A stretch of 64,000 nt of DNA from Allodiplogaster sudhausi (Eukaryota; Nematoda; Chromadorea; Rhabditida; Diplogasteridae), in assembly GCA_945643635.1 (NCBI GenBank), contig CALZFC010000270.1, positions 2,160,001 to 2,224,000 on the forward strand. Direction: 5' to 3'. The translations under genes and the position numbers were made by a program. Positions within the stretch are counted from its first letter, which is position 1. Each line of letters begins with the position of its first letter. The notes under the pieces are model-generated. The model made no database searches. It was not told the origin of the DNA and worked only from the letters and a program-made list of their open reading frames with translations. Below are positions 13,936 to 25,072 of the stretch, piece after piece.

Positions 13936-14120
13936 AAAAGAGAAATTAATAAAGATTGGTGACGTCATCATATCTTTTTATCACAGGATACACCACTCGC
14001 TGCGCTGATCGCGCATGGCAGAGTAGATCTGACAATAAAGCTGCATGAACTTGGCGCTGTTAAGCGGCACCATCTCGTCAAGGCACTTCAAGAGGCGGTC
14101 ATTGCAGGCTAGTTTATACA

Positions 14121-14162
<42 letters not shown>

Positions 14163-14610
14163 AGCTCTCTCTTTTGTCTCAAGCATCTCTCGATCTCTCT
14201 CTCGCTCTCTCTTTCTGTCTTTCGTTCTCTCTCGATCTCTCTCTCTCTCTCTCTTTAGATCTCGCTCTCTCGCTCCCCTTACTTCTCTAACCTTATTTGT
14301 TTTCTCTCAACTGCCACCACATGCATAACAATGTTTTAAGTGTGTTCTTTTAAGTTTATTAAAAATACATCCAGATTCGAAGGAATCGTGGCGCGTTCTG
14401 ATGAAGGCATACGCGATATATGCCAATATGTGGAATCGGAACAACCCGAACAACCATGTGGATCCAGGCGTCATCAATATGTCATTCCTGTTCCATATGG
14501 AGTAAGTTAATTTATTATTATGATTGTCATTTTTATTTATTATTATTATTTATTATTATTATCCTTTTATAATAATAATAATAATAGTAATTATAATAAT
14601 AATAATAATA

Positions 14611-14644
<34 letters not shown>

Positions 14645-15415
14645 TATGCTTCCAAAGATATTTTGAGGTGGATAATTTGGATAATAATATTTGAAAAAAA
14701 AAGCTTTTTTTTTAAACATCGGCTAATTAGATTCCTAAAGAAAATATTTTTTATGAATAAGTATTGTAATATCTAAAATAAAATTTATTATAAATTAAGT
14801 GGCGGCGGCCAGCTGAAACATATGGAACGATGGTACTACAAGGGCAGCTGGCTCAACCTGGCTGCCGAGCATGCGAGCGTTCACATGGTTTTTTTATTGT
14901 TATTATTTATTTTTATTTTTATTATATATTATTATTATATATTATTATTATTATTATTTATTATTATTGTTGTCTTAAAGATTTCTATGTATTATAATTA
15001 ATTATAGTCTTTTCCTGCTCGTCAGCAATCGTTGAATCTTTGCTTCAAATTTCATCCACCCTCTCTCTCTCTCTTCTCTCACTCTCTCTCCTCTCTCTCT
15101 ATCTATCTCTCTCTTCTCTCTCTCTATCTCTTCTCTATCTTCATCCGTATTCATATATCATCTGAAAAAAGAACCTCAACATTCCCCCCCCCCCCGCTAT
15201 CAATAACTAATCATTTCTTTCATAAAAAAGGAAACAAACTAATTAGCCCCCTCTTCTTCTCCCAAAAAGATTCTAAGAGAAATTCTCTCTCTCTCTCTCT
15301 CTCACACGCATTTTTAGGTCAACCTGATGGTCCAAAACATCAACGAAGACATCGACCAGGTCGACTGCAGCAAGTACACGCCTCTCATGACGGCAATCAG
15401 CAACAAGAAAAAGGT

Positions 15416-15453
<38 letters not shown>

Positions 15454-15516
15454 TCCTCCCTCACTCTCTCTGTCTCTCTCTCTCCTCTCTCGCTTTTCTC
15501 TTTCTTTTTCTATCTC

Positions 15517-15551
<35 letters not shown>

Positions 15552-15685
15552 CTCTTTCTCGTTTCCTCTCTCTATATACCATTCTCTTATTACACTGTCA
15601 CTCACTCCCGCTCTTTCTCTCTTTCTCTCTCTCTCTCTTTCTCTGTCTCTCTCTCTCCTTCTCTCTCTCCCTTTCTCTCTTTCTC

Positions 15686-15723
<38 letters not shown>

Positions 15724-16657
15724 CTTGCAGGAGATGTGCCACTTCTTCTTGTCTCATGGCGCTGGCCGTAACGGCGAGCCGTGGGTGGCAGCAGTGGAGG
15801 CCAAGTTCCCCGAGATCTTCCATGAACTGCCAGCTGAGAGCATCCACGTGGGGCATCCGCTCATGGTTAGCAGTGCTAGAAATGGAAAAAAAAAATGAAT
15901 TTTCGTCAAACTTTTTTTTAACGAAATTATTTTAATCATTTGCTTCTTACAATTCCGTGATTTCATTATTTGAAAATTTTGCAAGTATTGCGTGAATTAT
16001 TATGACGATTAAAAAAACTTGACAAATCGCGAAATAAAAAAGTAATAATAATGACAAGATTAGTTATATGAAATTCACTACAGGTTGCTATCGCCGCACC
16101 AAATCGAGAGGAATACATCAAGCTCATCCTTGGATTCATTAAGAAGCATCGCAAGGTACGGCATTTTTTTCCTATTAAAATTTCTTTACATTTTCAACTC
16201 AACTTTTGTAGGATCTAGATTTTATAATAATATCACTTTCTCTAAACCACGACTTTTTTTTCGTCATCTCTGACAACGTTGCATGATACTGTCAATTAGA
16301 TGTAATGTAAAGTAATTTAAATGTAAATATTAAATTTTAATTAAATGCATATTAAAGCAGGTCATTATAATTGTGGCCATAAGGGGACCTTCGCCAATTC
16401 GTTTAAAAAACGGCGGGAAATTTGAATAATATTTTTTGCACAGAACTACGGTCTCGACTGGACTTCTCACGTGACTAGCGCTCTCTACCAAGCACTCATT
16501 CTTCGGAAGAGGCAGCCGGAGATTCAGCTGAGACATGCGGCAGGACATTTGCCAATTGATCCGGTTATTTATTTTATTTTTTTGATGGACATACAACAAT
16601 TTGTTATATGACCTGGTAATTTAGGTAGAGTATTATTGTTGTTATTACTATTGTTAA

Positions 16658-16720
<63 letters not shown>

Positions 16721-16723
16721 TAC

Positions 16724-16755
<32 letters not shown>

Positions 16756-16791
16756 CTACTATTACTGTTATTATTTATTATTATTATTTAT

Positions 16792-16865
<74 letters not shown>

Positions 16866-16972
16866 TAATTTTTATTATTATACTAATTTTTATTACTCTT
16901 CAGCACTACCGCCCGCACCCGGTCGCGCCGACGCTGGAGATGCTGGAGACGCACAAGATGGAGATAGAGTAA
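8640..16972 (+). CDS. Unrecognised multi-exon protein with ankyrin-like repeats (~550 aa)
   Basis: Exons read in phase: 8955-9050 (in-frame ATG at 8976), 9726-9810, 11038-11146, 11495-11661, 12103-12206, 12557-12692, 13127-13201, 13533-13603, 13987-14107, 14375-14501, 14800-14887, 15318-15413, 15731-15865, 16084-16155, 16444-16563, 16904-16972 (TAA). A possible first exon is 8640-8669 (MKRFNKSLDS), which would place the start at 8640; it is uncertain. The later exons look like ankyrin helices: DTPLAALIAHGRVDLTIKL, GSWLNLAAEHASVHM, YTPLMTAISNKK, and CHFFLSHGAG followed by VAIAAPNREEYIKLIL. The N-terminal third is acidic and has no recognised domain. No signal peptide or membrane segment is seen. 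The intron at 14108-14374 begins with GC. The gene follows the PP6-type ankyrin gene in the same direction; a link in function is not shown. Confidence 0.7.
9877..10568 (+). repeat. Tandem duplication of a 346-bp unit inside an intron
   Basis: The sequence from 9877 (CCAGAGAAAAAGGGG) recurs at 10223 with a constant offset of 346 and almost no differences. Each unit also contains an internal ~89-bp duplication that begins GCCCGGACCCCGG (10030/10119 and 10376/10465) followed by CT tracts. It lies in the intron between exons 9726-9810 and 11038-11146 of the unrecognised ankyrin-like gene. Confidence 0.9.
11147..11494 (+). repeat. CT tract filling an intron
   Basis: It runs from donor GTTAGTCTCTC to acceptor CTCTTCCAG, with ~65-bp sub-repeats carrying CGCT(T/C)TCTGTCCC. 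Confidence 0.85.
11662..11960 (+). repeat. GA tract and ~40-bp minisatellite starting at a splice donor
   Basis: A (GA)n tract begins inside the donor GTGAGAGA of exon 11495-11661. It is followed by four to five copies of a unit with GAGTTAGGAAGCTAGAGAGA. This is intronic. Confidence 0.8.
15414..15730 (+). repeat. CT tract filling an intron
   Basis: Intron between exons 15318-15413 and 15731-15865, CT-rich from GTGCTCTCTC to CTCTCGCCTTGCAG. Confidence 0.85.
16645..16870 (+). repeat. (ATT)n trinucleotide tract
   Basis: Near-continuous ATT repeats with occasional ACC, in the last intron of the unrecognised ankyrin-like gene. The poly-leucine reading of this tract is not a protein. Confidence 0.9.
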
Positions 16973-17696
16973 AGAGACGAGGCCAAGAAGGAGGGCGAAA
17001 GAGCTCGGGTTTCTTTTATAATTACCAAGATTCTCTGGGTCTCTTTCGCTGTTTTGAATATGTATTACCTTACATTCCGCGTTGTATTGCATTTGAAGAC
17101 ACCGGCAAATTAACTGGATTTTTTTTTTGCTGATTTTATTCTGTTCTTTCTTGAGCAGTCCAGTTGTGGTGCATTTAACTTTATTTAAAATAAACGTTCG
17201 TTGTGTTTCGACTCAAGACACTGCTTGCGAGGACATTTCTAATCATTCAGCACGGGTTCGGAAATCGTGCATGGCAATATACATATTTCAGGGAGCGTAA
17301 ACGGTGTTCTGGATTGTATCGTTATTTCGATTCGAGAGCAAACAGGGCAAAACGAGAGTGAACGGGAGAGATAGAGAAAGGAAGAGATAAAAAGAGAAGG
17401 AGAGAGAGACAAGTGAGAGAGAGAGAGCGAGACAGAGAAAGAGAGAGATGGAAAAGAGACTGATGAAGCTCATTCTTCTATTGTTGCTGATCGATCTCGG
17501 CAATCTTGAGTCTACAAAATGCCGTCTGGAATTGCGGAAGATATCTTTGTTCCTTTCATTCGTTTTCCCCGAGAGGGATGTGAAAGAGTTAAGTGATAAG
17601 TAGAACAAGTATACCAAGATTTATCTTCATATCTGTATGCATCAACAAATTGGCCTATTATAATAGTAATAAAGATAATTATAATCATGATAATAA
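16973..17696. other. Convergent intergenic stretch with polyadenylation signal
   Basis: It lies between the stop of the unrecognised gene (16972) and the stop of lysozyme copy A (17697, opposite strand). AATAAA at 17189-17194 (+) suits the upstream gene. A GA tract lies at 17350-17450. No further gene is seen. Confidence 0.6.
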
Positions 17697-19669
17697 TTAG
17701 TCAAGCATCGACTTGACCGTGCCGTTCCTGTACGCCATGAACTTGTCGTCAAAGTCGGCCGTGCCACTGCCCGGATACCAGTTGAGATCGACGTCCACTC
17801 CACAAACGCCCTTGTAGTCTCCGGCGTACTGATGAATGTTCGGGCGGCTCCACCCGCCAAAGGCGACAAAGTTCAAGAAGTCCTGTAAAACTCGCGTTTG
17901 AATTCGCGCCTGTTTGCCTGACACAAAGAGAAAATGGTCTCAACACAAGAGTCAAATATGAATATTTCATGCTGCTGCTGCTCTAGAATAGGAAATATTA
18001 AATTAAAATGCACAATTTATTTAATTTTTTGAGAAAAGTCTCCAGTAACATCGTCTGTCTATGAATCATACATATGATTTTGCACATTAGTGATTTTTTT
18101 TTTTAAACTTTTCACCTGCTTATTGTTGTAGTTGGCCCACCAGAGCGGATACTTGGCGACGCCCGTCCACCCAAGGCCCACGATCGACTGCCAGTTGTTG
18201 TTGTTCGTGTAGATGCCCAGCTTGACGCCCATGGACTCTCCCTATGGGGCAGGAACCATTGAATTCTCTCTCGTTCTCTCTCTCTCTATCTCTCGCAGTC
18301 TCTTTCTGTCTCGCTCTTTCAGTCTTTCTCTCCCTCCATACCTCTCTATCTATCTCTCTTTCTTTCTCTCTCTCTCTCTCGCAGTCTCTTCCTGTCGCGC
18401 TCTTTCAGTCTTTCTCTCCCTAAATACCTCTCTATCTCCCTCTCTTTCTCTCTCTCTATCACTTTCTCTCTATCTCTCGCTCCTCTCCAATCTTTCAACC
18501 CCCTCAACCTGGCTCGCCATCTGCAGAATAAAGTTGCGGTTGTGATTCTGATCAGCAGGCCACGCGTACCGCTCAATATCCAGCCAGAGCATGCCTATCT
18601 TGACGCCTCCAAATATTTTTCGTCTTTGTTTAAAAACATAAACCAATTATATTTTTTTATTTTTAATCCTATATTTTAAATAAATAAAAAAAACTTCATA
18701 AATAAATAAAATAAAAAATAAAAACTGTCAGTCAGCAAACCCTCGGAGCGCATCCGGTTGACTGCCGACTGGACTTGACTTGTCGCCGATGGACACGACG
18801 ACGACAGACACGGGAAGAGGTAGGCGTCCACGTACTCCATGCCGCCGGCGTGCGCGTTCTGATTTATCGATTGATTGACTTAAAGTGATATCTGTCGATT
18901 GACATCATGAACTATATTCATTGAATTTATTATTAGATTAATATGTATGTAAGTAAGTGTGTTGATTGATATGTTCCTGTCAATCCGCTTCCCATGAACT
19001 TCTGACTGAACTTTCCCGCCATCCGGGCAAAGTATTAGAACTTTCTGCGCTGTGTGCACCTACCTCATCATAAGAGCATTCCAAATAATCTTATCAATAT
19101 TGTTGCATCAAGATACATACAATACTACATATTTCTCTAAGCATATTGTTGTTCATTATTCAGTGAAGCTGAAAAGTGTTGCTCCTTTCACAAACACACA
19201 CACACACATATACACGTGGATTTTATTTTTTTATAAAATAAAATAAATTATAAAAAATAAAATAAAATAAAAACTTTGATGTTCTGTGCGCCGGTCGGAT
19301 CGTACTGCCCGTTCGAGCGGTAGATGCGCCCGATGAAAAAGTGATAGCCTTTCGAGATCAGACACTTGATGACGCTGACAGATGCGGGCTGGAGGAGGAT
19401 GATAAGCAGAATTTCTCTCTCTCTCTCTCTCTCTCTTTCTTTCTCTTCGTTCTCTCTCTCTCTCTCTCTCTTTCTCCTTCTCTTTCTCTTTCTCTTTCTC
19501 TTTCGCTCTCTCTCTCTCACGTCGTTTGCTCTTCACATTCACATACATTATTCGAGTATATGTTATTGTTTTAGAAATCATAGTTCAGTCTAACGTCGTT
19601 CATGTCGACGCCGTTGAAAGAAGCAGCCATCGGAGCGAGCAGAAGAAGAAGAAGAGCGGCCAACCTCAT
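17697..19669 (-). CDS. GH25-like lysozyme, copy A (C. elegans lys type)
   Basis: Predicted secreted muramidase (~238 aa) that cleaves bacterial peptidoglycan, most likely in the gut lumen (family knowledge; gut expression is inferred). Six exons on the minus strand: 19669-19595, about 19388-19275, 18858-18741, 18606-18509, 18241-18116, 17882-17697. Exon 1 encodes a signal peptide, [18 protein letters not shown]. Visible motifs are GVDMN at the mature N-terminus, [15 protein letters not shown] (the D-x-E expected in the active site), YTNNNNW and DVDLNWYP. Exon lengths and phases equal those of copies B and C, so the three are tandem duplicates. Copy A is the most diverged: it has ESMG where B and C have AHAMG, and a changed C-terminal loop. 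Exon 2 ends may be off by a base. Confidence 0.9.
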
Positions 19670-20749
19670 GATTTCCTTGTAAATATCTGGAAGAAACTGT
19701 TCTCTTTCAGTAATTGGCGCAGTTGCATGCATATAATCTATGGTGATATATGCAAAAAAAACACGAGATAATTATTACTTCAAAGAAATTCTGAAAAAGC
19801 GCAGATATCATAGCCTCCATGTAGCGGGAAAAGGAGATCATGATGAATACGGAAGGAAAGCCGCGTCATTGCGGTTATGAACAGAAATGGCTCTCTTTCA
19901 TTGCTGACTCTTATATAGTCAGGGATTGTAAGAAAAGTTGAGAAGAATGAGAGAGAGAGAGAGAAAAGGAGCGACTGAATGTGAACAAAGATGAATTGTG
20001 ACAGAAGAACGCTGCGTCTTATCTGATACGTCGGCAGAAGTATGTTTGTTCTTTTGATAATGAATGAATGCGCTGCACTTGTGCTTTGATGCCTCCTAAG
20101 AATAGAATGCATGAGGAATCATTTCATAAGCAGAAAAATGTTCAACCAATAAAATCTGAAAATATTTTGTAATCTTTGGTCCTCACCACAAAGGAACGAT
20201 TATAGGATTCCCTCTCATTCTGTCTTTCTCTCACTCTCCCTCTCTCACTCTGTCTATCTCTCTCACTATTACTCTGTCTCTCTCACTCTCTCTCACCCTT
20301 TCTCTCCCTCTCACTCTGTCTCATTCTCATCCTACCACCAAAACGACCTCTCATTCTGCCAGGTGTGGATTCTAGTACGATCTGGACTGTCCTGGCAATG
20401 TTTCACATCAGTTGCATACAATCTAGTAGTTCAATCTGCCAAAATGATCTCAAACAATTTCCTGATCAGTTATTTTCTATCGTATTTACGACGAATTTAA
20501 TCACACTTCCTGTTCATCTTATTCCAGCATCTTCTCAACAATATTTGTATTTCGTGCCGTAAGCTTTATTCTTTATTTATTAATAGCTGACAAAATAAAT
20601 ATGTATGTACACAGGAGTACAGAAAGATTTATTTATTTATTTACTTATAACGGTGTACATAGGGTAATAAGATAATGATAACGGTAAGTCATGGCAAAGT
20701 GTATGTACATAATTTAATTTTCAAAAAAAAAAAAGTAAGTTTGATCTCT
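19670..20749. other. Upstream region of lysozyme A / downstream of lysozyme B
   Basis: No gene is seen. It contains a GATA-like CTTATCTGATA at 20018-20028, a CT tract at 20216-20330, and near 20565-20580 the reverse complement of AATAAA, suiting the 3' end of copy B. The 20530-20610 block resembles the block downstream of copy C (23228-23320), so the duplication took in 3' flanking DNA. Confidence 0.6.
20018..20024 (-). promoter_or_regulatory. Candidate GATA site upstream of lysozyme A
   Basis: CTTATCT, i.e. AGATAAG on the gene strand, about 350 bases upstream of the copy A start codon. It fits the WGATAR sites bound by intestinal GATA factors. Short motif, so only suggestive. Confidence 0.3.
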
Positions 20750-22018
20750 CTAGTCCAGCATCGACTTGCGCGTTCCGTTGCGGTAGGCGAGGAACTTTTG
20801 CGTGAACTCGTCATCGACGCCGTCCGGATACCAGTTGAGGTCGACGCCGACGCCGCAGAGTGTCGTCGTGCCGTGGTACTGGTGAATGTTCGGTCGGCTC
20901 CAGCCGCCGAACGGCACGAAACCGCCAAAGTCCTAAGCATTTGATCACGCTTTATATGTATCATGAATAAATGTGTGTTAATTTAATTCTAAGAAGAAAA
21001 AAAAAACAAAACATTTTCTTTATTTAAAGGGACCCCCAAGACTTAACGCCTGAATTGGCGCCACTTTTGCCTGACACAAGGGCGAAAGAGCATATGTGAT
21101 TTAGAGAGACACACGCGACTACAAAGATCAATAAAATTCAAAAATATAAAAAAATTAGCACTTTTAAGCATTTAAAAGTAAAGAAGGAAAGAAGAGGAAT
21201 TAGTGAGCCAAACAATAACACCTGGCGCCCGTTATAGTTGGCCCACCACAGTGGATAGTGCGCGACGCCACTCCAGCTGATGCCGACGATCGCCTGCCAG
21301 TTGTTGTTGTTCGTGTAGATGCCAACGTTCACGCCCATCGCGTGCGCCTTTAATTAGGAATACTGTAATTTAGAGATATGTGTTTTATTATTAGGGATAC
21401 TGTAATTTTGATATGAGTACATACAATATTACAATAGTAATATATCATTTGAAATTCGTGCGCGCCTGTCATAATAGAATGTCAATCTTCATCGTAGAAT
21501 ATGGCGCATTATTCAAACTGAAGAAGGCGAGAGAGAGAGCGTTGAATTGTCTTTTATCATGTTTAGAAATGATAACTGTTTTATCAAACTCATATACTAC
21601 CTGATTACCTGATTAGCGAGCTGCATAATAAAGTTGCGATTGTGATTCTGATCGCCGGGCCACTCGGAACGCTCAATGTCCAGCCAGAGCATGCCGATCT
21701 TCACGCCTGCATATGGCACACCTACCGTAGTCAACTGATTTGAAATTTTGAAATCTCCCGCCAAAATTTCAAATTTCCCGCCCGAACTCATTTTCCTACA
21801 TACCTTCCGAGCGCATTCTGTTGACGGCAGACTGAATCTGGCTGGATGGCGATGAGCAGTGCGACGCGATGCAAGGGAAGATGTACGCGTCCACGTAGGG
21901 AATGCCGGCGGCGTGGGCGTTCTATATAAAAATCTATTACATATTCTAATAAATGAATAAATAAATAAATATATATATATATATATATATATATGCATAT
22001 ATAAATATAAATATATGC

Positions 22019-22057
<39 letters not shown>

Positions 22058-22468
22058 TAGATAATATAGCATAATCAAATAGTACCTTGATAGTCTGCGC
22101 GCCACGCGTGTCATATGTGCCGGCCTCTGTATAGATGCGAGAGACGAGAAAGTGATAGCCGTTGTTCTTCACGCACTGTAGCGCGCCGACCGACGCCAAC
22201 TGCATAAAATAGCGCATAATATGAATATGAGCAAACTTATATACTTTTCAACGAGTGTGTTCACTTGCCTATTTTTACATTAAAATAATATTCGATAAAA
22301 TTGAGACTTCTTCGAAACTTAAGATTTAAAAAAAATCTTTAATTTTTTCATGCGTCATATGATTAAAAACGACCATGGGCGATGGAGACTCCTAACCGTG
22401 CTCATGTCGATGCCGGAGAAGGCAGCAGCAAGTGGAAGAAGCGCGACCAAAGTGGCTAGTAGTCTCAT
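20750..22468 (-). CDS. GH25-like lysozyme, copy B (C. elegans lys type)
   Basis: Predicted secreted peptidoglycan hydrolase of 236 residues. Exons on the minus strand: 22468-22397, 22199-22086, 21921-21804, 21706-21609, 21347-21222, 20932-20750 (TAG). Phases are 0,0,1,0,0, the same as in copy C. The signal peptide is [17 protein letters not shown]. Asp21 sits in GIDMS, Asp73 in YVDAY, and Asp111/Glu113 in [10 protein letters not shown], the expected catalytic pair. NNNNW near residue 147 and [12 protein letters not shown] near the C-terminus are also family marks. It is closest to copy C: most exons differ by a few residues only, and the 3' flanks are alike. Acceptors are poor in pyrimidines, as is common in AT-rich nematode introns. 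Confidence 0.93.
21955..22065. repeat. (AT)n tract in an intron of lysozyme B
   Basis: AT repeat with ATGCATAT interruptions, between exons 2 and 3 of copy B. Confidence 0.85.
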
Positions 22469-23338
22469 TTATGAAACTGCAAAGCAAATGCTCGTTATTT
22501 AAAAAAAGAATGGAATTAATTGATGCCTATCAATTTGCCATAATTAGAGAATATAGCATAGGGATTTGGTTGTCTTTTCATGTCCGATTAGCTCACGAGA
22601 CGCGCGTTCAATGATTCCAATGAATGAAAGAAGATTTCTGTCCATTCCGTTTTATATGAATTCGTGTGCCTATCAGGATGGGTAATAAATAACGCCATGA
22701 AGATTAAAGACCGAGAAAAACTTCTCTATCTCTCTCTCTCTTTCTCTCTCTCTCTTTTTCCCTTTCTCTCTCTCACTCTCTCTCTATCCCTCTCTCTCAC
22801 TTTCTCTTTCTCTTTCTCTTTCTCTTTCTCTCTCTCTCACATTCTCGTTCTCTCTCTCTGTCTCTTATCACCTGAAAGGGAGCATGAGGGATCGATCTCG
22901 TAGAGGAGCATCAGGAAGCTAATTGTGTTTAGACCATTGATGCCTTATATGAAAGGGCGACAAACAACGGACTTGTCTCGGAGTTGGTTCATTTCAAGAA
23001 CTAGCACCTTTTGAGGAACTTTCTATCTTAGTGCGCAAAGCATAAGGATCCCACAGGAATTGCCACCGAGTCATAGCAACAAATGACATTTTAAGTGAAA
23101 AAAATCTTCTATCTTTTCTCATGGAAAAGCTTTGTTCTCTCTATGTACATATGTATATAATACGAAGATCACCATTCTGGTTTGTTATATATGTAGATAT
23201 GTATTTTATGTTTCTCCTTTCTTCACCAACAACAATCTTCTCAACAATCGTTCGTGTCGCATGCTATATTCTTTATTTATTTATTTTAGTAGATGATAAA
23301 TATGTACACTGAGTGCAGAAAGAAGGAGTTTGATCTCT
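22469..23338. other. Intergenic stretch between lysozymes B and C
   Basis: Upstream side of copy B. It contains a CT tract (22724-22862), a TCTTATCA (TGATAAGA on the gene strand) at 22863-22870, and CTATCAG near 22671. Near 23270-23285 the + strand shows CTTTATTTATT, the reverse complement of a polyadenylation signal for copy C. No gene is seen. Confidence 0.6.
22863..22870 (-). promoter_or_regulatory. Candidate GATA site upstream of lysozyme B
   Basis: TCTTATCA, which reads TGATAAGA on the gene strand, about 400 bases before the copy B start codon. The extended TGATAA core suits intestinal ELT-2-type GATA factors. Confidence 0.35.
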
Positions 23339-24816
23339 CTAGTTCAGCATCGACTTAATCGTTCCGTTGCGATAGGCGAGGAACTTTTGCGTGAACTCGT
23401 CCTCGACGCCGTCCGGATACCAGTTGAGGTCGACGCCGACGCCGCAGAGGGTCGTGTCGCCCTTGATCTGGCGGATCGCCGGCTTGTGCCAGCCACCGAA
23501 TGGGACAAAGCCACTAAAGTCCTGAAAAGAAATTGTGTCTTTTTGTGTTTGTGTTTGTTTATTTGTTACGCTGGACATTACAATCATTGTTACGCTGGAC
23601 GCTGCAATAATTGTTACGCTGAACATTACAGTAATTGTTTCGTTGGACGCTACAATCACCTGACGGCCGTTCCAGCTGGCCCACCACAGCGGAAGGTGCG
23701 CGACGCCACTCCAGCCGCTGCCCACGATCGGCGACCAGTTGTTGTTGTTCGTGTAGACGCCAGTATTCACACCCATTGCGTGCGCCTATAATTAGGGATA
23801 CTGTAATATATAAATATCACATTAACGGTATATATATATATAATATTTTCATATCATTTTGTTAAAAAATAGCTTTTTTTAAAGAAAAATTACAGCATTA
23901 AAAAGGATATATATTATTTAAATAAAGCATCTCCGCTATTATTCTACGAAATATGGAAACACCATAGCTTGCCTGATTCGCGAGCTGGAGAATAAAGTTG
24001 CGATTGTGATTCTGGTCGCCGGACCACTCGGACCGCTCAATGTCCAGCCAGAGCATGCCGATCTTGACGCCTGAATAAACATATACCGTAGTCTTTAAAT
24101 GTCCCGCCAAAATTTCAAATCTCCCGCCCGGACTCCATCCTTCCAACCTTCAGAGCGCATTCTGTTGACGGCTGACTGAATCTGGCTGGATGGCGACGGG
24201 CAGTGAGAGGCGATGCAAGGGAAGATGTAGCCATCCACATAAGCGATGCCGGCGGCGTGCGCGTTCTATAAATTAATTAATTAACCAACAAATACAACTT
24301 TTTCAGTATAAAAATAGTGTTGCTGAATTCACTTTTGCATGGCTACCATACCGACTACGCCATGGACGCCCCATATAGTTCTCGAAGATTTCTCTACTAT
24401 CTACCCAGCGACGTTTTTGTTTGGTTATGGGCTCCTTTAATTCATTGCGGCACCTTGATAGTCTGCGCGCCACGCGTGTCGTACGTGCCGGCCTCGGTGT
24501 AGATGCGCGAGACGAGGAAGTGATAGCCGGCGTTCTTCACGCACTGCAGCGAGCCGACCGAGGCGAGCTGGCAAAATGCCAAAACTTATGGTTAGCCACA
24601 AAATTTTTTTTCAATAAATAATATTATTATTAATCAAGTTAAACACTTTTAAATACATGTGAGAAAGTGAGGATACCAATTTTAAAAAAAATGAAAAAAG
24701 ATACATATCTTAAAAATAATAAAAAGAAAAAAAAATCTTCTCACCGTGCTCAAGTCGATACCGTTGAAGGCAGCCGCGATTGGCGCGAGAACGAGAAGAG
24801 TTGCGAGTAATCTCAT
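23339..24816 (-). CDS. GH25-like lysozyme, copy C (C. elegans lys type)
   Basis: Predicted secreted peptidoglycan hydrolase, 236 residues. Exons on the minus strand: 24816-24745, 24567-24454, 24265-24148, 24070-23973, 23785-23660, 23521-23339 (TAG). Lengths (72, 114, 118, 98, 126, 183) equal those of copy B. The signal peptide is MRLLATLLVLAPIAAAF. LWLDIE is intact, but the YVDAY motif reads YVDGY, a change beside the conserved Asp. Exon 4 ends CAG|GCAAGC, so intron 4 is a GC-AG intron where copy B has GT. Intron 5 carries four copies of a ~30-bp minisatellite (23565-23655) that also occurs in the collagen gene. Confidence 0.93.
23565..23655. repeat. ~30-bp minisatellite in an intron of lysozyme C
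   Basis: Four tandem units of TTGTTACGCTGGAC followed by (A/G)(T/C)TACAAT(C/A)A. Related units stand at 28905-28925 and 29080-29220 in the collagen gene. Confidence 0.85.
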
Positions 24817-25064
24817 GGCTATTCTTCAAAACAAAAAAAAAACTTTTAAAAAAATCATCGCCGAATTTTTCCCGCTTAATTTTTACAGTACACAACATAA
24901 AAAGGCTTATTAAAGATATATTTATTTATAATAAAAAACAAGTTCAATAGAACCGCTAATTCTAGTCTTCTAAAATAAAGACAGAAAAAGGCCCATGCCG
25001 CTTTATATGGCTCTAGAGCTTTGGTTTTCAGCACTATAAAAGGGCAGAAGCTATCTATCTCACT

Positions 25065-25072
25065 CTTATCAG
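25065..25072 (-). promoter_or_regulatory. Candidate GATA site upstream of lysozyme C
   Basis: CTTATCAG (CTGATAAG on the gene strand), about 250 bases before the copy C start codon. It is close to the extended ACTGATAAGA consensus of C. elegans intestinal genes. Confidence 0.4.

Noticed and set aside
16636..17133. Poly-leucine/poly-tyrosine frame
   Set aside because: Reading of an (ATT)n tract running into the true last exon, whose frame ends at 16972.
17697..24816. Recent bacterial transfer of the lysozyme genes
   Set aside because: All copies have five spliced introns, eukaryotic signal peptides and exon base composition like neighbouring genes; any transfer would be ancient and shared by nematodes.
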